Positions 14,578-25,859 are shown, numbered from the stretch's first letter. The stretch is 64,000 bases of DNA from Fomitopsis serialis (GCF_022376445.1 NW_025955024.1:62001-126000); one strand, 5' to 3'. Numbers and translations are program-made. The notes: generated by a model not told the origin, from the letters alone.

Positions 14578-14740
14578 TTACTTGCTCTTCGGGGGCTCAG
14601 CGCAGCCGCACGCGGGGTAGGTGCAGGAGCCGCCGTTGGCCTGGACGTTTGCGCAGGTAGCCTTGTCCTGTCGTGCCATCCACCGTCAGTCCCTGCCCGT
14701 GCATCAAGGTCAATGCCAGGAGATGATAACTCACAGACAT
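14578..14740 (-). CDS. 31-residue four-cysteine peptide, left copy
   Basis: Exon 1 is only ATG TCT (14740-14735). A 67-nt intron (GTGAGT ... CACGACAG) follows, then exon 2 at 14667-14578 with 29 codons and TAA. The peptide starts M-S-D-K-A-T-C-A-N-V-Q-A and ends C-G-C-A-E-P-P-K-S-K, with cysteines at 7, 17, 22 and 24 (C-x9-C-x4-C-x-C). Its translation is identical to the copy at 48256-48418; the two coding exons differ by two synonymous changes. A TATAAAAG box on the same strand lies 89 bp upstream. There is no signal peptide, so it is probably cytosolic. The C-x-C pair and small size suggest metal binding, as in metallothioneins, but the spacing does not match a family I know and this is only inference. 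Confidence 0.75.
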
Positions 14741-14821
14741 GTCGATTCGATGATGTGGTGTGCGAGGTGGGTGGTGAGATGTGGTGGTCGTGGACTGGGG
14801 CTTGACGGTGCGTCAGCGTTC

Positions 14822-14829
14822 CTTTTATA
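14822..14829 (-). promoter_or_regulatory. TATA box of the left cysteine peptide gene
   Basis: TATAAAAG on the minus strand, about 89 bp upstream of ATG. The surrounding sequence (GAGGGTATAAAAGGAACG, and C-C-A-A-T about 110 bp further upstream) is nearly identical to the promoter of the copy at 48256. Confidence 0.65.
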
Positions 14830-15730
14830 CCCTCTTGGCTTTGGATTGGGATGACCGATGTCCGTGTTCTGTATAGTGTTGTGTTATACGACAGTTACTA
14901 TTGGGCGACTGGCGCCGCCAATGGTTACGAGCGGAACAGTCACGTCGACGGGAAAGCGGAGAGGCTCGACGCATGGTAGTCTCGGCCGGCCGAGTGTAGG
15001 TAACTGCCGCTTCCCCGTTCGCTCGATGGTCCGCGATAGAAGCTATCTCCACCTGCGCTGGGATCTCTTCATGGTGGCGCTTTATCTGCGGTCAGGTTCA
15101 CACCGGAAACCATCTTCCTCGATCTTCCATCACAGATAGCACCACTCTTCCACCAGCACCAAAAGCCCGACTTGCAAAATGGGATGCTTGTGGCTGTGCC
15201 CTAGGCATAGTACTGGCATGAGTCTCACTGTTGAGAAGGACCTAGTCCGGGACGCAACATGACGTGACCGCGCAATACGGTCGCATTGCGATTGCGATTG
15301 TAAAATTATGCCACGGCCCACAGCGGTGTTCACTGTGCATAGTACACATACAGCGTGAGTCTCACAGCGCATCCATGTTTATAGACACATGATCCCAGTC
15401 ACACGCGGCGATGCGTACAAAATGGCGAGCACCAATGGCTGTGTCTGGCGTTCATCAGATCATTATGGTACGCCGCTGTACTGCAGAGCAATTGTACTCG
15501 GTCATTGTACTTGAGATCCAGTGTACTGACTGTTTGCCGCACAGGATCCATGTGAGAATGGACAGAGCGAAAGTGTAGAGCCACATATAACACACCTGTT
15601 CTGCTCTGCCGCGCCTGCTCATGCAGTCCATTGAACCTCGACGACCCCTATCACTCTTTCGTTGGTGGCCTTTACACAATCTTTGTGCACGTTACAGGTC
15701 TGACTCACCTTCTCCTCCAGCTGCTTTGCC

Positions 15731-17604
15731 ATGGACGACGTCGAGGCCAAGGGCCGTAAACGCATACGCGACCTGGAGTCGGAAGGTCCCCCGGACCTTC
15801 ACACAGCGAATCAATCAGAGGAGCCTAAGTCCAAGTCGCTAACCCTGTCCGAAGCGCGGTGCGTGAAATCTATAGCAAAAGACTCCTGCTCTAATCGTCA
15901 ATATTTTGACCCACAATATCAGAAGCCGCACCAAACTAGCGAAGCTGTCTTTTCTTTTTCTTTTTCCTTTCTTTCTGAATCCCTTTATTGTCCGCGAGGG
16001 CCGAGCCCTATGTAGACAAGTGAAGCTGTCTACAGGAGGCGAGCCTCATTCCTTGGCGGCTGGAATGGCGGTAGATCGTCAGGGGCCTCCTCACGAGTCG
16101 GAGCTGATGGCACTGCGGTCGGACCGGGCACTCGAGCAGTCTGTCGACTTGGACATCGGTTTGGATCCGTCTGTAGGGGCTGGGGAGCCTTCTGCCACGG
16201 ACTCTAGGATCGCCAGCCATCAGGTTCAGGACGATAGGGACACGACCACCACTGGAGCCCCGACTGCCGAGACTATGACAGACAGAGAGTGCCATCAGTG
16301 CCACAAGAGGGCAGCGCAGAGATGGGCCCTTCTGCGGCGGTACATAAATTTATGGTATGTTGTAAGTGGTGGTCGTTATCCGTATATGGCTCATTGATCC
16401 TTATGCATATTTTAGCCTTGGCCAAGGGACCAGCTATTGTGAAAGGAGTGGGGGCAGCTAGTACGAACTGTAAGAGACACGGAGTGACTCAGTCTCGACG
16501 CTGTATGTTCGAGTACTTGTATTATTGACAAACCTGTAAGAGACACGGAGTGACTACAATATGTGAGTCAAGAACGACGTAAGGTATCGGGATACTACTC
16601 ACCTCAGTCTCGACGCTGTATGTTCGAGTACTGAGGTGTACGGAGCGAATGCGAGTGAAAACGCGCGCGTTGGCGCTTACGTAAGGAAGCGCCGGAGCGA
16701 TCGTACACTAAAGGTCCTTAGGTATTCTACTGGTACTCTATTACGAGAGTCCGTCCATTCTCCAACACCAGCCGCGTGTGATGGAGAGGGCAAGAAGGTC
16801 ATTTCGTTCGGATCTTCTCGAAATTAGCAAACACACCTGATTCCGCATCGCTTCCGTAGCGGAGAGCAGTTTTGTCAATCAGCACTCGTGGACATGGCGG
16901 GCGCTGCAGTCCGTGCCGCAACGGTTACATCCTCCAGTGACAGCGACTTGCCTAATATGAGGACAAGCACTAGTAGCAGCGTGGACACCGAACCGCCGCC
17001 ATCTCAAGTTCATTTCAGCGATTCCAAGTGGAGGCATACTAGTAGTACAGAGGTCAGGCCGTCAAACTCGCAGAGGATGGACTCTCCTCAATCTCATTCG
17101 GAAAGAAGCGAGCTCCCAGGCCCGCCAGATCATAGGTTGGCGCATATAAGCACCTTCGTAATACACGTCAAGGTGCGTGAAGTCACCCGGTGTCATCATA
17201 CCACACGGGATGCATCGTGCCCTATCACTCTATGCCAGATGAGACATATCTTCATAGGTGCTGAACGACAGTTTGTAGCTCTACTACCAAGGCGCTGTGC
17301 GTGGAATGCCAATCAGATCGGACCTCTCCTGGGAGGATTTCCATACAGCGGTCCTTGCGAAGTTCGGACATCCGCCCACTGGATTGCGCATGCAGTTCGA
17401 GGACGAGGATAATGAACGGGTGAGTCGCACAGTAGTCTCTGTATATCATGACAATGTGAACTGCACGGGCTGATCGGGTGTGCACAGGTTGATCTGCAAG
17501 ATCTGACGGACTATGAGCTTGCCATCTCGATGGCTCATGCAAATATTCCACAGGGCAGGAAAGAAGGGAAATTGAAGATATGGTGTACCGACGAGCACCA
17601 TTGA
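15731..17604 (+). CDS. PB1-domain protein, left duplicate (model incomplete, possibly disrupted)
   Basis: The first exon from 15731 (M-D-D-V-E-A-K-G-R-K-R-I-R-D-L-E-S-E) and the last three exons match the intact duplicate at 46324-47589. The later exons are: one ending at 17172 (V-D-M-A-G-A-A ... F-V-I-H-V-K), 17279-17419 (L-Y-Y-Q-G-A-V-R-G-M-P-I) and 17488-17604 (L-Q-D-L-T-D-Y-E-L-A-I). These exons encode the whole PB1 fold: the basic lysine before L-Y-Y-Q and the acidic F-E-D-E-D ... D-Y-E-L-A-I (OPCA-like) end. PB1 domains mediate head-to-tail protein pairing in signalling and polarity scaffolds. Between 15,860 and 16,850 the left copy has about 1 kb instead of the 250 bp in the right copy, including a pyrimidine-rich stretch, a separate frame with a C-H-Q-C-H motif and interleaved repeats. 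The middle may therefore be disrupted or may encode extra exons. Confidence 0.5.
16064..16397 (+). other. Open frame with a C-H-Q-C-H zinc-finger-like end inside the left PB1 gene
   Basis: The frame runs from ATG at 16064 (M-A-V-D-R-Q-G-P-P-H-E-S-E-L) to TGA at 16395-16397. It is acidic and Ser/Thr-rich and near its end has R-E-C-H-Q-C-H-K-R-A-A-Q-R-W, which resembles the first half of a zf-4CXXC_R1 finger (CDCA7/JmjC type); the second half is absent. The intact duplicate has no counterpart, so it may be an inserted exon, an insertion fragment or chance. Confidence 0.3.
16468..16632. repeat. Two interleaved direct repeats
   Basis: A 22-bp unit (CTGTAAGAGACACGGAGTGA + CT) occurs at 16468-16489 and 16534-16555. 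A 28-bp unit beginning CAGTCTCGACGCTGTATG occurs at 16490-16517 and 16605-16632. The order is A-B-spacer-A-spacer-B, as expected when a 50-bp block was duplicated and then split by a 49-bp insertion. Confidence 0.75.
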
Positions 17605-17839
17605 TCACGGCGTCCTGCACCGTCATTGCCACCACCACGAACGAGGCATCGCCTCGTCAAGATGGACCGACGTACAAAATTGTAGCAAAAGGCTTCAAAG
17701 TCTCTCCCGTTGAGTATGTCATTGTACACTTTCCGAAGGCTGCAGAATTAGACCCTGCTACCGCTTGTAACATATAAAAGCGATCTAGGACAAACCAATG
17801 CATACACCGAAAAAACCTACGCCCAGGGTTTCGATGGCC

Positions 17840-17965
17840 AATGTTCTAGTCTTCCCGTCTTCGATGCTCATCTCCTTCAGGCCCGACAGCACAAACTTTT
17901 CACCATCACCGGAAGCGGTCCACACATGAACGTAGCCACACCAACACTGGCGTCGGGGTAGAGGG
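17840..17965 (-). pseudogene. Relic of the nitrate reductase 3' end
   Basis: On the minus strand the sequence aligns with the last NAD-binding segment of nitrate reductase (about 45,960-46,060 +). It reads G-V-A-T-F-M-C-G-P-L-P-V-M-V-K and, after a frameshift, S-G-L-K-E-M-S-I-E-D-G-K-T, against G-V-A-T-F-L-C-G-P-P-A-M-I-E-K and P-G-L-K-E-M-G-F-E-D-G-K-T. The rest of the gene is missing. It marks the outer edge of the inverted duplication: in both copies the PB1 stop codon is followed by the nitrate reductase tail in convergent orientation. Confidence 0.8.
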
Positions 17966-18598
17966 TAGACGTGTTCTGTCACAGTGTACTAGTCACTTCC
18001 TTTTTAGCCTTGCGTATACCATCGTAGGCGTGCGATGTGGGCTTGACGTATGCGACTCGGACCACGGCAGGCGCGGGGGAAACTACGCGGGCATCGTGCG
18101 TAGGAGATGGGGTTCCAAAATTCGACCGGTTGACCACGGAATTTAAACACTTACTGATGACTTACTGTACCCAATGCGCACACTACAGTAATAGCTCGCT
18201 ATCGTTCAGTAATGTCAACACTCCCGGATTTGGCGTGACGTCATGGTCATCCCAAGTCGCCTCATGGAGTTCTCCAGTCCATCCCAGAGATCGTCTTGCT
18301 GCTCATGCTCTTGCTCTCAACCGCCATCTTGTCCATCCCCCCTGATTCCTCATTTTTCTCTTCAGAAAATCACATGGGCATTGGCAAGTGAGTGTGCAGT
18401 GGCTTTAAGTTTAATGGTGAGTAGTAGTAGTTGATCCTGAATCATAGAGCACAAAAGTGCGAGAAGGGAGAGCTTGGGCCCGAGGGTGTACTCGGATAGT
18501 CGCATGATAGTTTACAGTACTCGTTGGCTATGCCACCTGCCAGCTGCAGTGCCCGAGTGCCTCGACTTGCGCATAGGCGCTTGAACTTCAAGGAGTTA
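17966..18598. other. Intergenic stretch, no gene seen
   Basis: Only short frames (18037-18345 +, 18243-18434 +) without recognisable content. A weak polypyrimidine run lies near 18,300. Nothing else is supported. Confidence 0.5.
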
Positions 18599-19543
18599 CA
18601 GCGGTTTTCAGAACTATGCGGAATCGCGAGAAAAACGAAAACGCACCTCGGGCACTGGGCCAGCGCCCCGAGCCACGATTAGATTAGATGCAGTCCGAGT
18701 TAGGAAGCCATTAGATTGATACGACGCTGCGCGTCCCGCCTCTCCGAGCGAGCGATGTAACAAGCTTCAGGGTGAAGTCGACTGTGAACAAAAATGGGAA
18801 GGGTATGTAAATAAGGCATGCAGAGGTCTGGTATCTTTTCCCCATCCAATGACCATTCACTTTAGCCTCGGATGGAACCACTTGATCAAATTTATTATTT
18901 ACTCAAAAAACCAACAGAGCTCATCTAGCAATGGTCCTCGCGCTGCACCGTAATTTTGACAGCCAAAGATGTGTGTAAATCTGTTTGTGCTCCACATTTA
19001 CCCTCGTCATAACACCCAATGTGCACAACATTGCCCTTGCCATGAACAACAATATAGTATACTTACATTAATTATCAATTCATCACAGAATGGGTCCTGC
19101 TTGATGTGCTGCTTCACTCCGGATTTCATTCATTCATGTCTGAAAGTCAAAAGATCTTGTTCGCGGACTGAATGTATATGTACTACTTACATTAGAGCAA
19201 CTGAGTCGTTCGTACTTACTGTATGTTGTTCACATAATCAGCTACCCATACTTTGTATATATGCTATATTATATACATTGCGCGCCGCGTATTGTGAGCT
19301 CTACTTTTCCACCGTTTTTTCTGCTGCATTGGTGCATCAGCGTAGCTCGCTGCCATCTTGTTGTCATTTACATGTAACGACTGTGATTTCGTATGCCTGC
19401 TGACCGAAATGGCCTAGCTTATCAGTTCCAGATTTGGCCACTATCTAATCTAATCGTGGCTCGGGGCGCTGGCCCACTGCCGCCCAGTGCCCGAGGTGCG
19501 TTTTCGTTTTTCTCGCGATTCCGCATAGTTCTGAAAACCGCTG
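18599..19543. mobile_element. Non-autonomous TIR element (945 bp) flanked by TA
   Basis: Terminal inverted repeats of about 90-100 bp occupy 18599-18688 and 19444-19543, starting CAGCGGTTTTCAGAACTATG and ending with its inverse. The right arm carries about 10 extra bases. TA dinucleotides flank both ends (18597-18598 and 19544-19545), as expected for Tc1/mariner or pogo-type insertion. The interior has no recognisable transposase; the only long frame (18969-19403) shows no D-D-E/D pattern. A deletion derivative moved by an autonomous relative elsewhere is the simplest reading. Confidence 0.75.
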
Positions 19544-19545
19544 TA

Positions 19546-20105
19546 AAGTTGACGTTGACCTGCACGCCGGTGGCTCGCTCTTCTTTCATTAAGCTTTGTC
19601 TCACTTGCGACTCATCGGCATTTCTCTTTATCACCCGACTGGAATCACTGTCACTGGATGCTCACTCACTGGCACGAGTCGATCTCTCGCCCATTATGAT
19701 GTATTGCAACCTCGTGCGTGTACTACGTAGGCTACCACCTACTGTCTAACACATTTGACAGAGCTCCGAGCAAACGCGATTTTTCTTGGCCGAGAGCGTG
19801 TCAGCTGGGCCGGTGGTCCCTCTAGAAACTGAATCTTGATTTTGCTAGCAACAAAGGGGCCTCGGCCGTTCACGTTCATTTTGCAAGTCGGAGGTCGATA
19901 GATCCGGAGTGCCGATGAACCACGATCGCGTCATCCAATTCTGAGTCGCAGTCTTACCCGCCAGTCAGGCTTTGCTCTGCACCTTTTCAGTTGTCTCTCA
20001 CTAACTTTGAGCTGTTTCGTTCCTTTGAAGCCCAAGAGCCTCTCAGCTCGCCTCCGGATCACTTCAAACAAGTACCATAGACATTTGATCAGACAGATCA
20101 ACATC
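19546..20105. other. Intergenic stretch before the serine hydrolase gene
   Basis: No gene was recognised. It should hold the promoter and 5' UTR of the gene starting at 20106; no clear TATA box stands out. Confidence 0.5.
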
Positions 20106-21421
20106 ATGTCAGCACGCAAAGTTTTGATGTTACACGGGTAAGCCACGGAGATCCATGGATAGGCAACCTACTGAGCGTTGACCACGCCATCGGTTGCGTA
20201 CATGCGCCAGGTATGCGCAGAGCGGGACCATCTTCAGCAAGCGGGTGAGAATCACACTGACGTCCGTGCGCCCCAACTGATCTCTCTCGCAGATGGGTGC
20301 TTTCCGCAAGACATGCAACAAAGAGTTTGACTTAGGTGCGTCGATGCATTGATTGACAGCCCTGCTACCTGATCCCCAGTATCATGGCAGTCTTCGTGGA
20401 CGCCCCTCACGTACTGACGCCGGTCGATATGGCGTACCTCACGTCGCAGTCGCCCGAGTCGTCCCTTGATAATCTCGGCGCTGCAGAGGCGACCACTGAG
20501 ACGGACCCCGTCCTCGCCCCGCGTGGTTGGTGGCGAGTGAACGAGGATCGGACGCAAACGAACGGGCTCGAAGAATCCCTCGCCGTGCTACGAGACGTGC
20601 TTGCGAAGGACCACTATGATGTATGAGGGTTTCTTCAATTAGCCGGCAGCAATGTATGACGTGAATTTGTTGTTCCAGGGAGTATTTGGGTTTAGGTTTG
20701 AACTGTCTTCCAGGGATGACTGCGTACAGTGACAACATCTGTCTATCAGCCAGGGCGCCGCCATGGCAGCTATCCTCGCGGCCTTGGTGCGCACATCTTC
20801 CGAGACATTGAACCAATCGCTGACTTCATCATGGACCCTGGCAGCTCGAGAAGCCGGCGGTGCATCCGCCATTCTTGATCAATGGGGAGCCGCCCCATCC
20901 ACCTTTGTGAGTGTCGAGTACCAATGCGTTTGCCTTGTCTCTCAGTACAGTTGCCGTGCTCCGACGTGTCCGAGATTAATGAATCTGTTATCCCACAGGC
21001 AGTTCTGCGTTGCCGTAGCAGGCTTCAGGCCGGTTAGTCCGCTCTGCGACGTCATCTTGTTACCTTCGTATCCCACGCGAAGCCTGCACATCCTGGGAAG
21101 GACGGATGTCATCGTCGTCGAAGAACGGTCCAGGACGATACTGGATATTTCGAGTAACAAGCGGGTCGAGTACCACGATGGAGGTGCGTGCCTCCGTCTC
21201 GCACGTGTGAATGACGGGGTTCTGACGATTCGGTGGCCATGCATTCCACGCCCGCAGGTCATTTCGTCCCCTCCAAGGCGCCGTGGCGGAACTTCATGCG
21301 CAGCTACCTTCGAGATCCTGCGGGAGACGTGCCTTCCCCGGGCTCTGCAGCACCGTCACAGGACGCTTCGGGAGCCTCGACCCCCAAAGCGTCCGGTAGC
21401 GCTACCCCTAGCGCTTTATGA
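20106..21421 (+). CDS. FSH1/OVCA2-family serine hydrolase
   Basis: The start at 20106 gives M-S-A-R-K-V-L-M-L-H-G, then a GTAAGC donor right after the strand that carries the oxyanion H-G. Short exons follow (Y-A-Q-S-G-T-I-F-S-K-R; M-G-A-F-R-K-T-C; F-V-D-A-P-H-V-L). The nucleophile sits in G-V-F-G-F-S-Q-G-A-A-M-A-A-I-L. The acid is the Asp of L-G-R-T-D and the His is in G-G-H-F-V-P, giving a complete catalytic triad in an alpha/beta hydrolase fold. Phases agree at all junctions checked, for example F-S|Q-G at the intron ending near 20,752. The C-terminus is a Ser/Thr/Pro-rich tail of about 30 residues. Yeast Fsh1-3 and human OVCA2 are esterases of uncertain in vivo substrate; some fungal relatives act in polyketide clusters, but no such cluster is present here. 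Confidence 0.85.
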
Positions 21422-22284
21422 CCGAAGAGAATCCTTCCGGAAAGAAGGCGTGGCACAGGCCATTCGGCCGGCGTAGATCGTGCGGGAACTCAGCAGGCCG
21501 ATATTCGACCTTTACATGGTCCGTGCATGGCTTATCGCGATAGAACATGTAGATGCGACCTATCCCATACGCTTGGACGCGTGCTGCAGTCGTAGAACTG
21601 TCGTTCAATGTCCACGCCATGCTTTGATCGATATCATGTCCGCCTCCGAGAAGGCTGTCCAGCACACTATGATGATCATTAGGAGGCCGAACAAGACATG
21701 TCCATATCCCTTTGCATAACCCCATGGCAAAGCCTGTTCGGGGCCCGGAAACTGGCTGAGAATTAGGCAGAACATGTGGAAAGCTGGGTGGACATGCTCC
21801 AAATATGCCAAGATTCACCGATGACTGTCACGGAGGGCGAAGCCCTCTGTGCTCCTCCTTCCTTTCCTCTCGTCTCCCTCTCCGTCGCTGCGCAATGCGC
21901 ATGTCCAATGATAGTCCACTTAGTGTGAAGGTTATTCCTTGAATAGTATTGCTGCAGCTATGCCTGTTCGGTAGGCATCATTATGATGACCGAGAGCAGT
22001 ATTGAATTGGCCATTCATGGCTCTCGAGTGGGAGTCTATCAAAGTTCTGTTCTTAGCTGCAGCTGGCTGCTGTCAAGGCTTCGAATCCGGGGTAAAAACG
22101 CGTGGTGTTAATGTACCTGGGTCGCTTATCCCAATTAGGAAGGCTAAGCTATATTATGGCGGAATTATCTGGGGTTATAGATCTCAACATCAGCCACGCG
22201 GTTTGTCGTCGACCCCAACTCTTCTTGCTTTTACGCGTCCACCATCGTCCATCGCTGCGTTGGTTACGCGTCGCTCCCCTCAAC
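21422..22284. other. Intergenic stretch
   Basis: Frames on both strands at 21408-21818 (-) and 21480-21719 (+) overlap and look like chance. The last part should contain the transportin promoter. No repeat or RNA gene was seen. Confidence 0.45.
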
Positions 22285-25200
22285 ATGACCTCCTGGGCTC
22301 CCACGCCGACCGGATTGCAAGAAATCCTGCAAACGATCCATGAATCCACCGATACTCAGAACGCCGCAGTCCAGAGGGACATTACCCATGTCAGTTCATT
22401 TGCGCTGTTCATCGCGTCAAGATGGCCATTAATGAACGAGCATCGCTAGAAACTCAACAATTTCACGCGCGCACCAGACTACATCGCGTATCTGGGGCAC
22501 ATCCTGGCGGCCATGCCCCAGGAAGAAGACCGTATCCGAACCATCGCTGGATACTTGCTCAAGAACAATGCGCGACTCATCTTGCGCTCCGCTCCCGATG
22601 TCATGGAATACGTGAAGAAGGCGGTATTACTAGCCTTCGACTCCTCCTCAATCATGATTCGCAATGTGGCGGGCCAGGCGGTCGTTGCATTCTTGGGCAC
22701 GCTCGAGCCTAGGAACTGGCCAGAGTGTTTGTCTCACCTAGTTGGTGCGCTCGATGACCAGGACTTCGACAAACAAGAAGTGAGTTTGCTAGTCCCTCCC
22801 GTGGCGTCCCCATTGTGTGGACTGAACGCCCCGCTCTCCGGCGGCATGCTTCGACATCATCCATCTGATGACGGGCGGGAAGATGTGTAAGCCGGACCCG
22901 GCTGCGCTACTTGTATAGCTTCCCCTCAGCCCTTCGTTCGCCGCTGCAGGCGTCCGCAGGACTGCAGTGCATCGACTGGTCTCCGTTGATCCTAGCCGAG
23001 AACATGTATCTGATGTTACTTCTATCATCAGGCTGCCTTCAACGTCCTCGAGAAGGCCTGCGAAGACTACCCTCGAAAACTCGACGTCGAGATCAATGGT
23101 ACATGGCCGCTGGAGTTCATGATTCCCAAATTCCTAGTGCTGTCGGAGCATCCTCGCGCGAAGATGCGCTCACATGCCATCGCTGTCTCTCGTACTTCGT
23201 CCCATCAACTGCCAGGCGCTCTTGCGCATATCGACACGTTCATCGCCTGTCTCTTCAAGCGCGCGTCGGACGAGGACCCGTCCGTGCGTCGGCATGTCTG
23301 CCAGGCGCTCGTTCTCCTCCTGGCGTCGCGCCCCGAGAAGCTGATGCCCGAGATGAACAACGTGGCCGAATATATGTTGTATTCAACGAAGGACAAGAAC
23401 GAGAACGTCGCGCTGGAGGCGTGCGAGTTCTGGCTCACGTTCGCCGAGGATCCCGACCTCGCGCCATACTTGCATCCTCTGCTGGGTAAGGTCGCGCCAG
23501 TGCTACTGGACTGCATGGTCTACGGCGAGGACGACTTGCTGTGGCTCGATGCGGATGCCGAAGATGCAGCCGTACCGGACAAAGAGACCGATATCAAGCC
23601 TAGGCATTACAGCGGCAAGGCTCATGGGTTCGAACACGAGGGCGATGTCGAAGGCGCTGCCAAGCCTCGCGTAGGCGCGTATGGGGAGGAGCTTGAAGAT
23701 GAAGATGACGAGGGTTTCGACGATCTTGACGATGACGAATTCGCAGAGGAGATGTCGACGGAGTGGAACCTGCGCAAGTGCGCAGCTGCTGCTCTTGATG
23801 TCCTTGCTGTGAGATTTGGCGCAGATTTGCTCAACGTATTACTCGAATCGTTGAAGCTCAAGCTGTGGAGCGAGGACTGGCTCCAGAGAGAAAGCGGTAT
23901 CCTGGCCCTGGGTGCAATGGCTGAGGGTGAGAGTGTTCCTCTGAACGTCGTGGATTAAATCTGACTCTTCTGCAGGATGTATCGACGCGGTTGAACCGCA
24001 CTTGCCCACACTTGTTCCCTACCTGATCAGTATGCTGAATGACTCAAAGGTACATTAATAATTCAATTATCGGTGCATATACTGATTACTTCATAGCCAC
24101 TCGTTCGCTCAATTGCCTGCTGGACTTTGGGACGATACGCGAGCTGGTGTACTCAGCCAATCTCAGAGGAGCACCGCAACCAGTTCTTTGTTCCCATGCT
24201 TGAGGGTGTAAGTGTCTCTGCAATCCGCCATGTCGCTCGCATGGCATCTTCTGACACTTAATTCGGCAGCTTCTCCGTATGGTCCTTGATAATAACAAGC
24301 GTGTGCAAGAAGCCGGATGTAGTGCGTTCGCTACGTTCGAGGAAGATGCGGGCCCAGAGATTGCCCCTTACCTCGAGCCCGTGTTGCGCAACCTCGTGGT
24401 TGCGTTCGATAAGTACCAGCATAAGAACATGCTCATCTTGTACGACGCGGTTGGTACATTGGCCGATGCGGTCGGACCCGCCCTTGCGAACTCGACCTAC
24501 GTCGAAATTCTCATGCCACCATTGATAAAGCGGTGGGGCCGATTGAAAGACGATGATGAAGATCTTATCCCTCTCCTCGAGGTCGGTGCATACTTGCCAC
24601 TTTGTTTCGTTGCTGATCAGCTGACGTTGTGGCAATAACCTTCCAGTGCTTGGCTTCCGTTACTATCGGCATGAGCGCTGCCTTCGCTCCGTATGCTCCG
24701 CCCGTATTCGAGCGGTGCACGAGCATTGTCCACAAGGCTCTCTTGCAATACCAAGCCTATCAACAAAATCCTGAAACGGATGAGCCGGACAAGTCGTTCC
24801 TCGTCGTCGCGCTGGACCTGTTGTCGGGCTTGACGCAGGGCTTGGGCATGGCCCTCGAACATCTTGTCAACAACACTCAGCCGAACTTAGTTTCGCTGTT
24901 GACCATTTGCTTGAAGCATCCTCAAGCGCCGGTACGGCAGTCGGCGTATGCGCTTGTTGGCGACATGGCGATGCATTGCTTCCCCTTGCTCAAGCCGCAC
25001 ACCGCTAATATCATGCACGAGCTCATTGAGCAACTCGACCCGGAGCCGAAGGTCGAGTTTGTAAGCGCTTGCAACAACGCTGCGTGGTCTGTTGGAGAGA
25101 TTGCATTGCGATATGGCCGTGGTGAGTACCTCACTCGCTGATGTAACCTCCTTTGTCTGACATTCCTGCAGACGATCCTGAGTTTAGACAATGGATACAA

Positions 25201-25679
25201 ACTCTGATCTCGCGATTGGTGCCTATCCTCCTTCACCCGAAGGCGCCTCGCAGCCTCCACGAGAATGCTGCTGTCTCGATCGGCCGCATCGGGCTCATGC
25301 ACCCTACCGTCGTCGCCCCCGTTCTTCCCGAGTTTGCGCAGATGTGGTGCCAAGCCCTCTACGAGATCCGTGACAACGAAGAGAAGGACTCCGCCTTCCG
25401 CGGTCTTTGTACACTCGTGCAGCACAACCCCGCTGGAATCACGAAGGTACGCAGCTGTTCATGTATCCCGAGTGCGTTTTGACTAAGGTCGTCTTGCAGA
25501 GCCTCCTCTGGTTCTGCAATGCCATCGTCCGATGGAATCACCCATCGGCGGAGCTGAACAGCATGTTCCAGCAGCTCCTCAATGGTTTCAAGCAGCACGA
25601 CCCGCAAGGCTGGGCAGCCCAGGTCGCGACGTTCCCACCAGCAATCCAGGAGCGGCTGGCGCAACGTTACGGCGTCTAA
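22285..25679 (+). CDS. Transportin-1 / karyopherin beta-2 (Kap104-like nuclear import receptor)
   Basis: The spliced product matches transportin-1 from end to end. It starts [15 protein letters not shown], then [26 protein letters not shown] and I-K-P-R-H-Y. An acidic H8-type loop follows ([18 protein letters not shown]), then [54 protein letters not shown] and the end R-L-A-Q-R-Y-G-V. It is a HEAT-repeat solenoid. The protein binds PY-NLS cargoes (hnRNP-type RNA-binding proteins) in the cytoplasm and releases them in the nucleus on RanGTP binding to the loop. About eleven short introns were seen, and all exons are open. Confidence 0.93.
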
Positions 25680-25859
25680 TCGCATGACTGCTTGCATACG
25701 CGGCTGGGGTTTCTGTCTTGAACATATCGCATCTTGTACGCATAGTCCTCGTCCTGTCCTTCCGTTGTGCGCTGTCCCGAGTACCCGTGTCAATCGTATC
25801 CCTCGCATTGAATTTTTACGTAGTGTAGTCTTTCGCATATCGTCCATCACTTGGCTTGT

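Noticed and set aside
18969..19403. Transposase in the 945-bp TIR element
   Set aside because: The frame has no catalytic acidic triad pattern and an unusual Cys/His/Leu composition typical of non-coding sequence.
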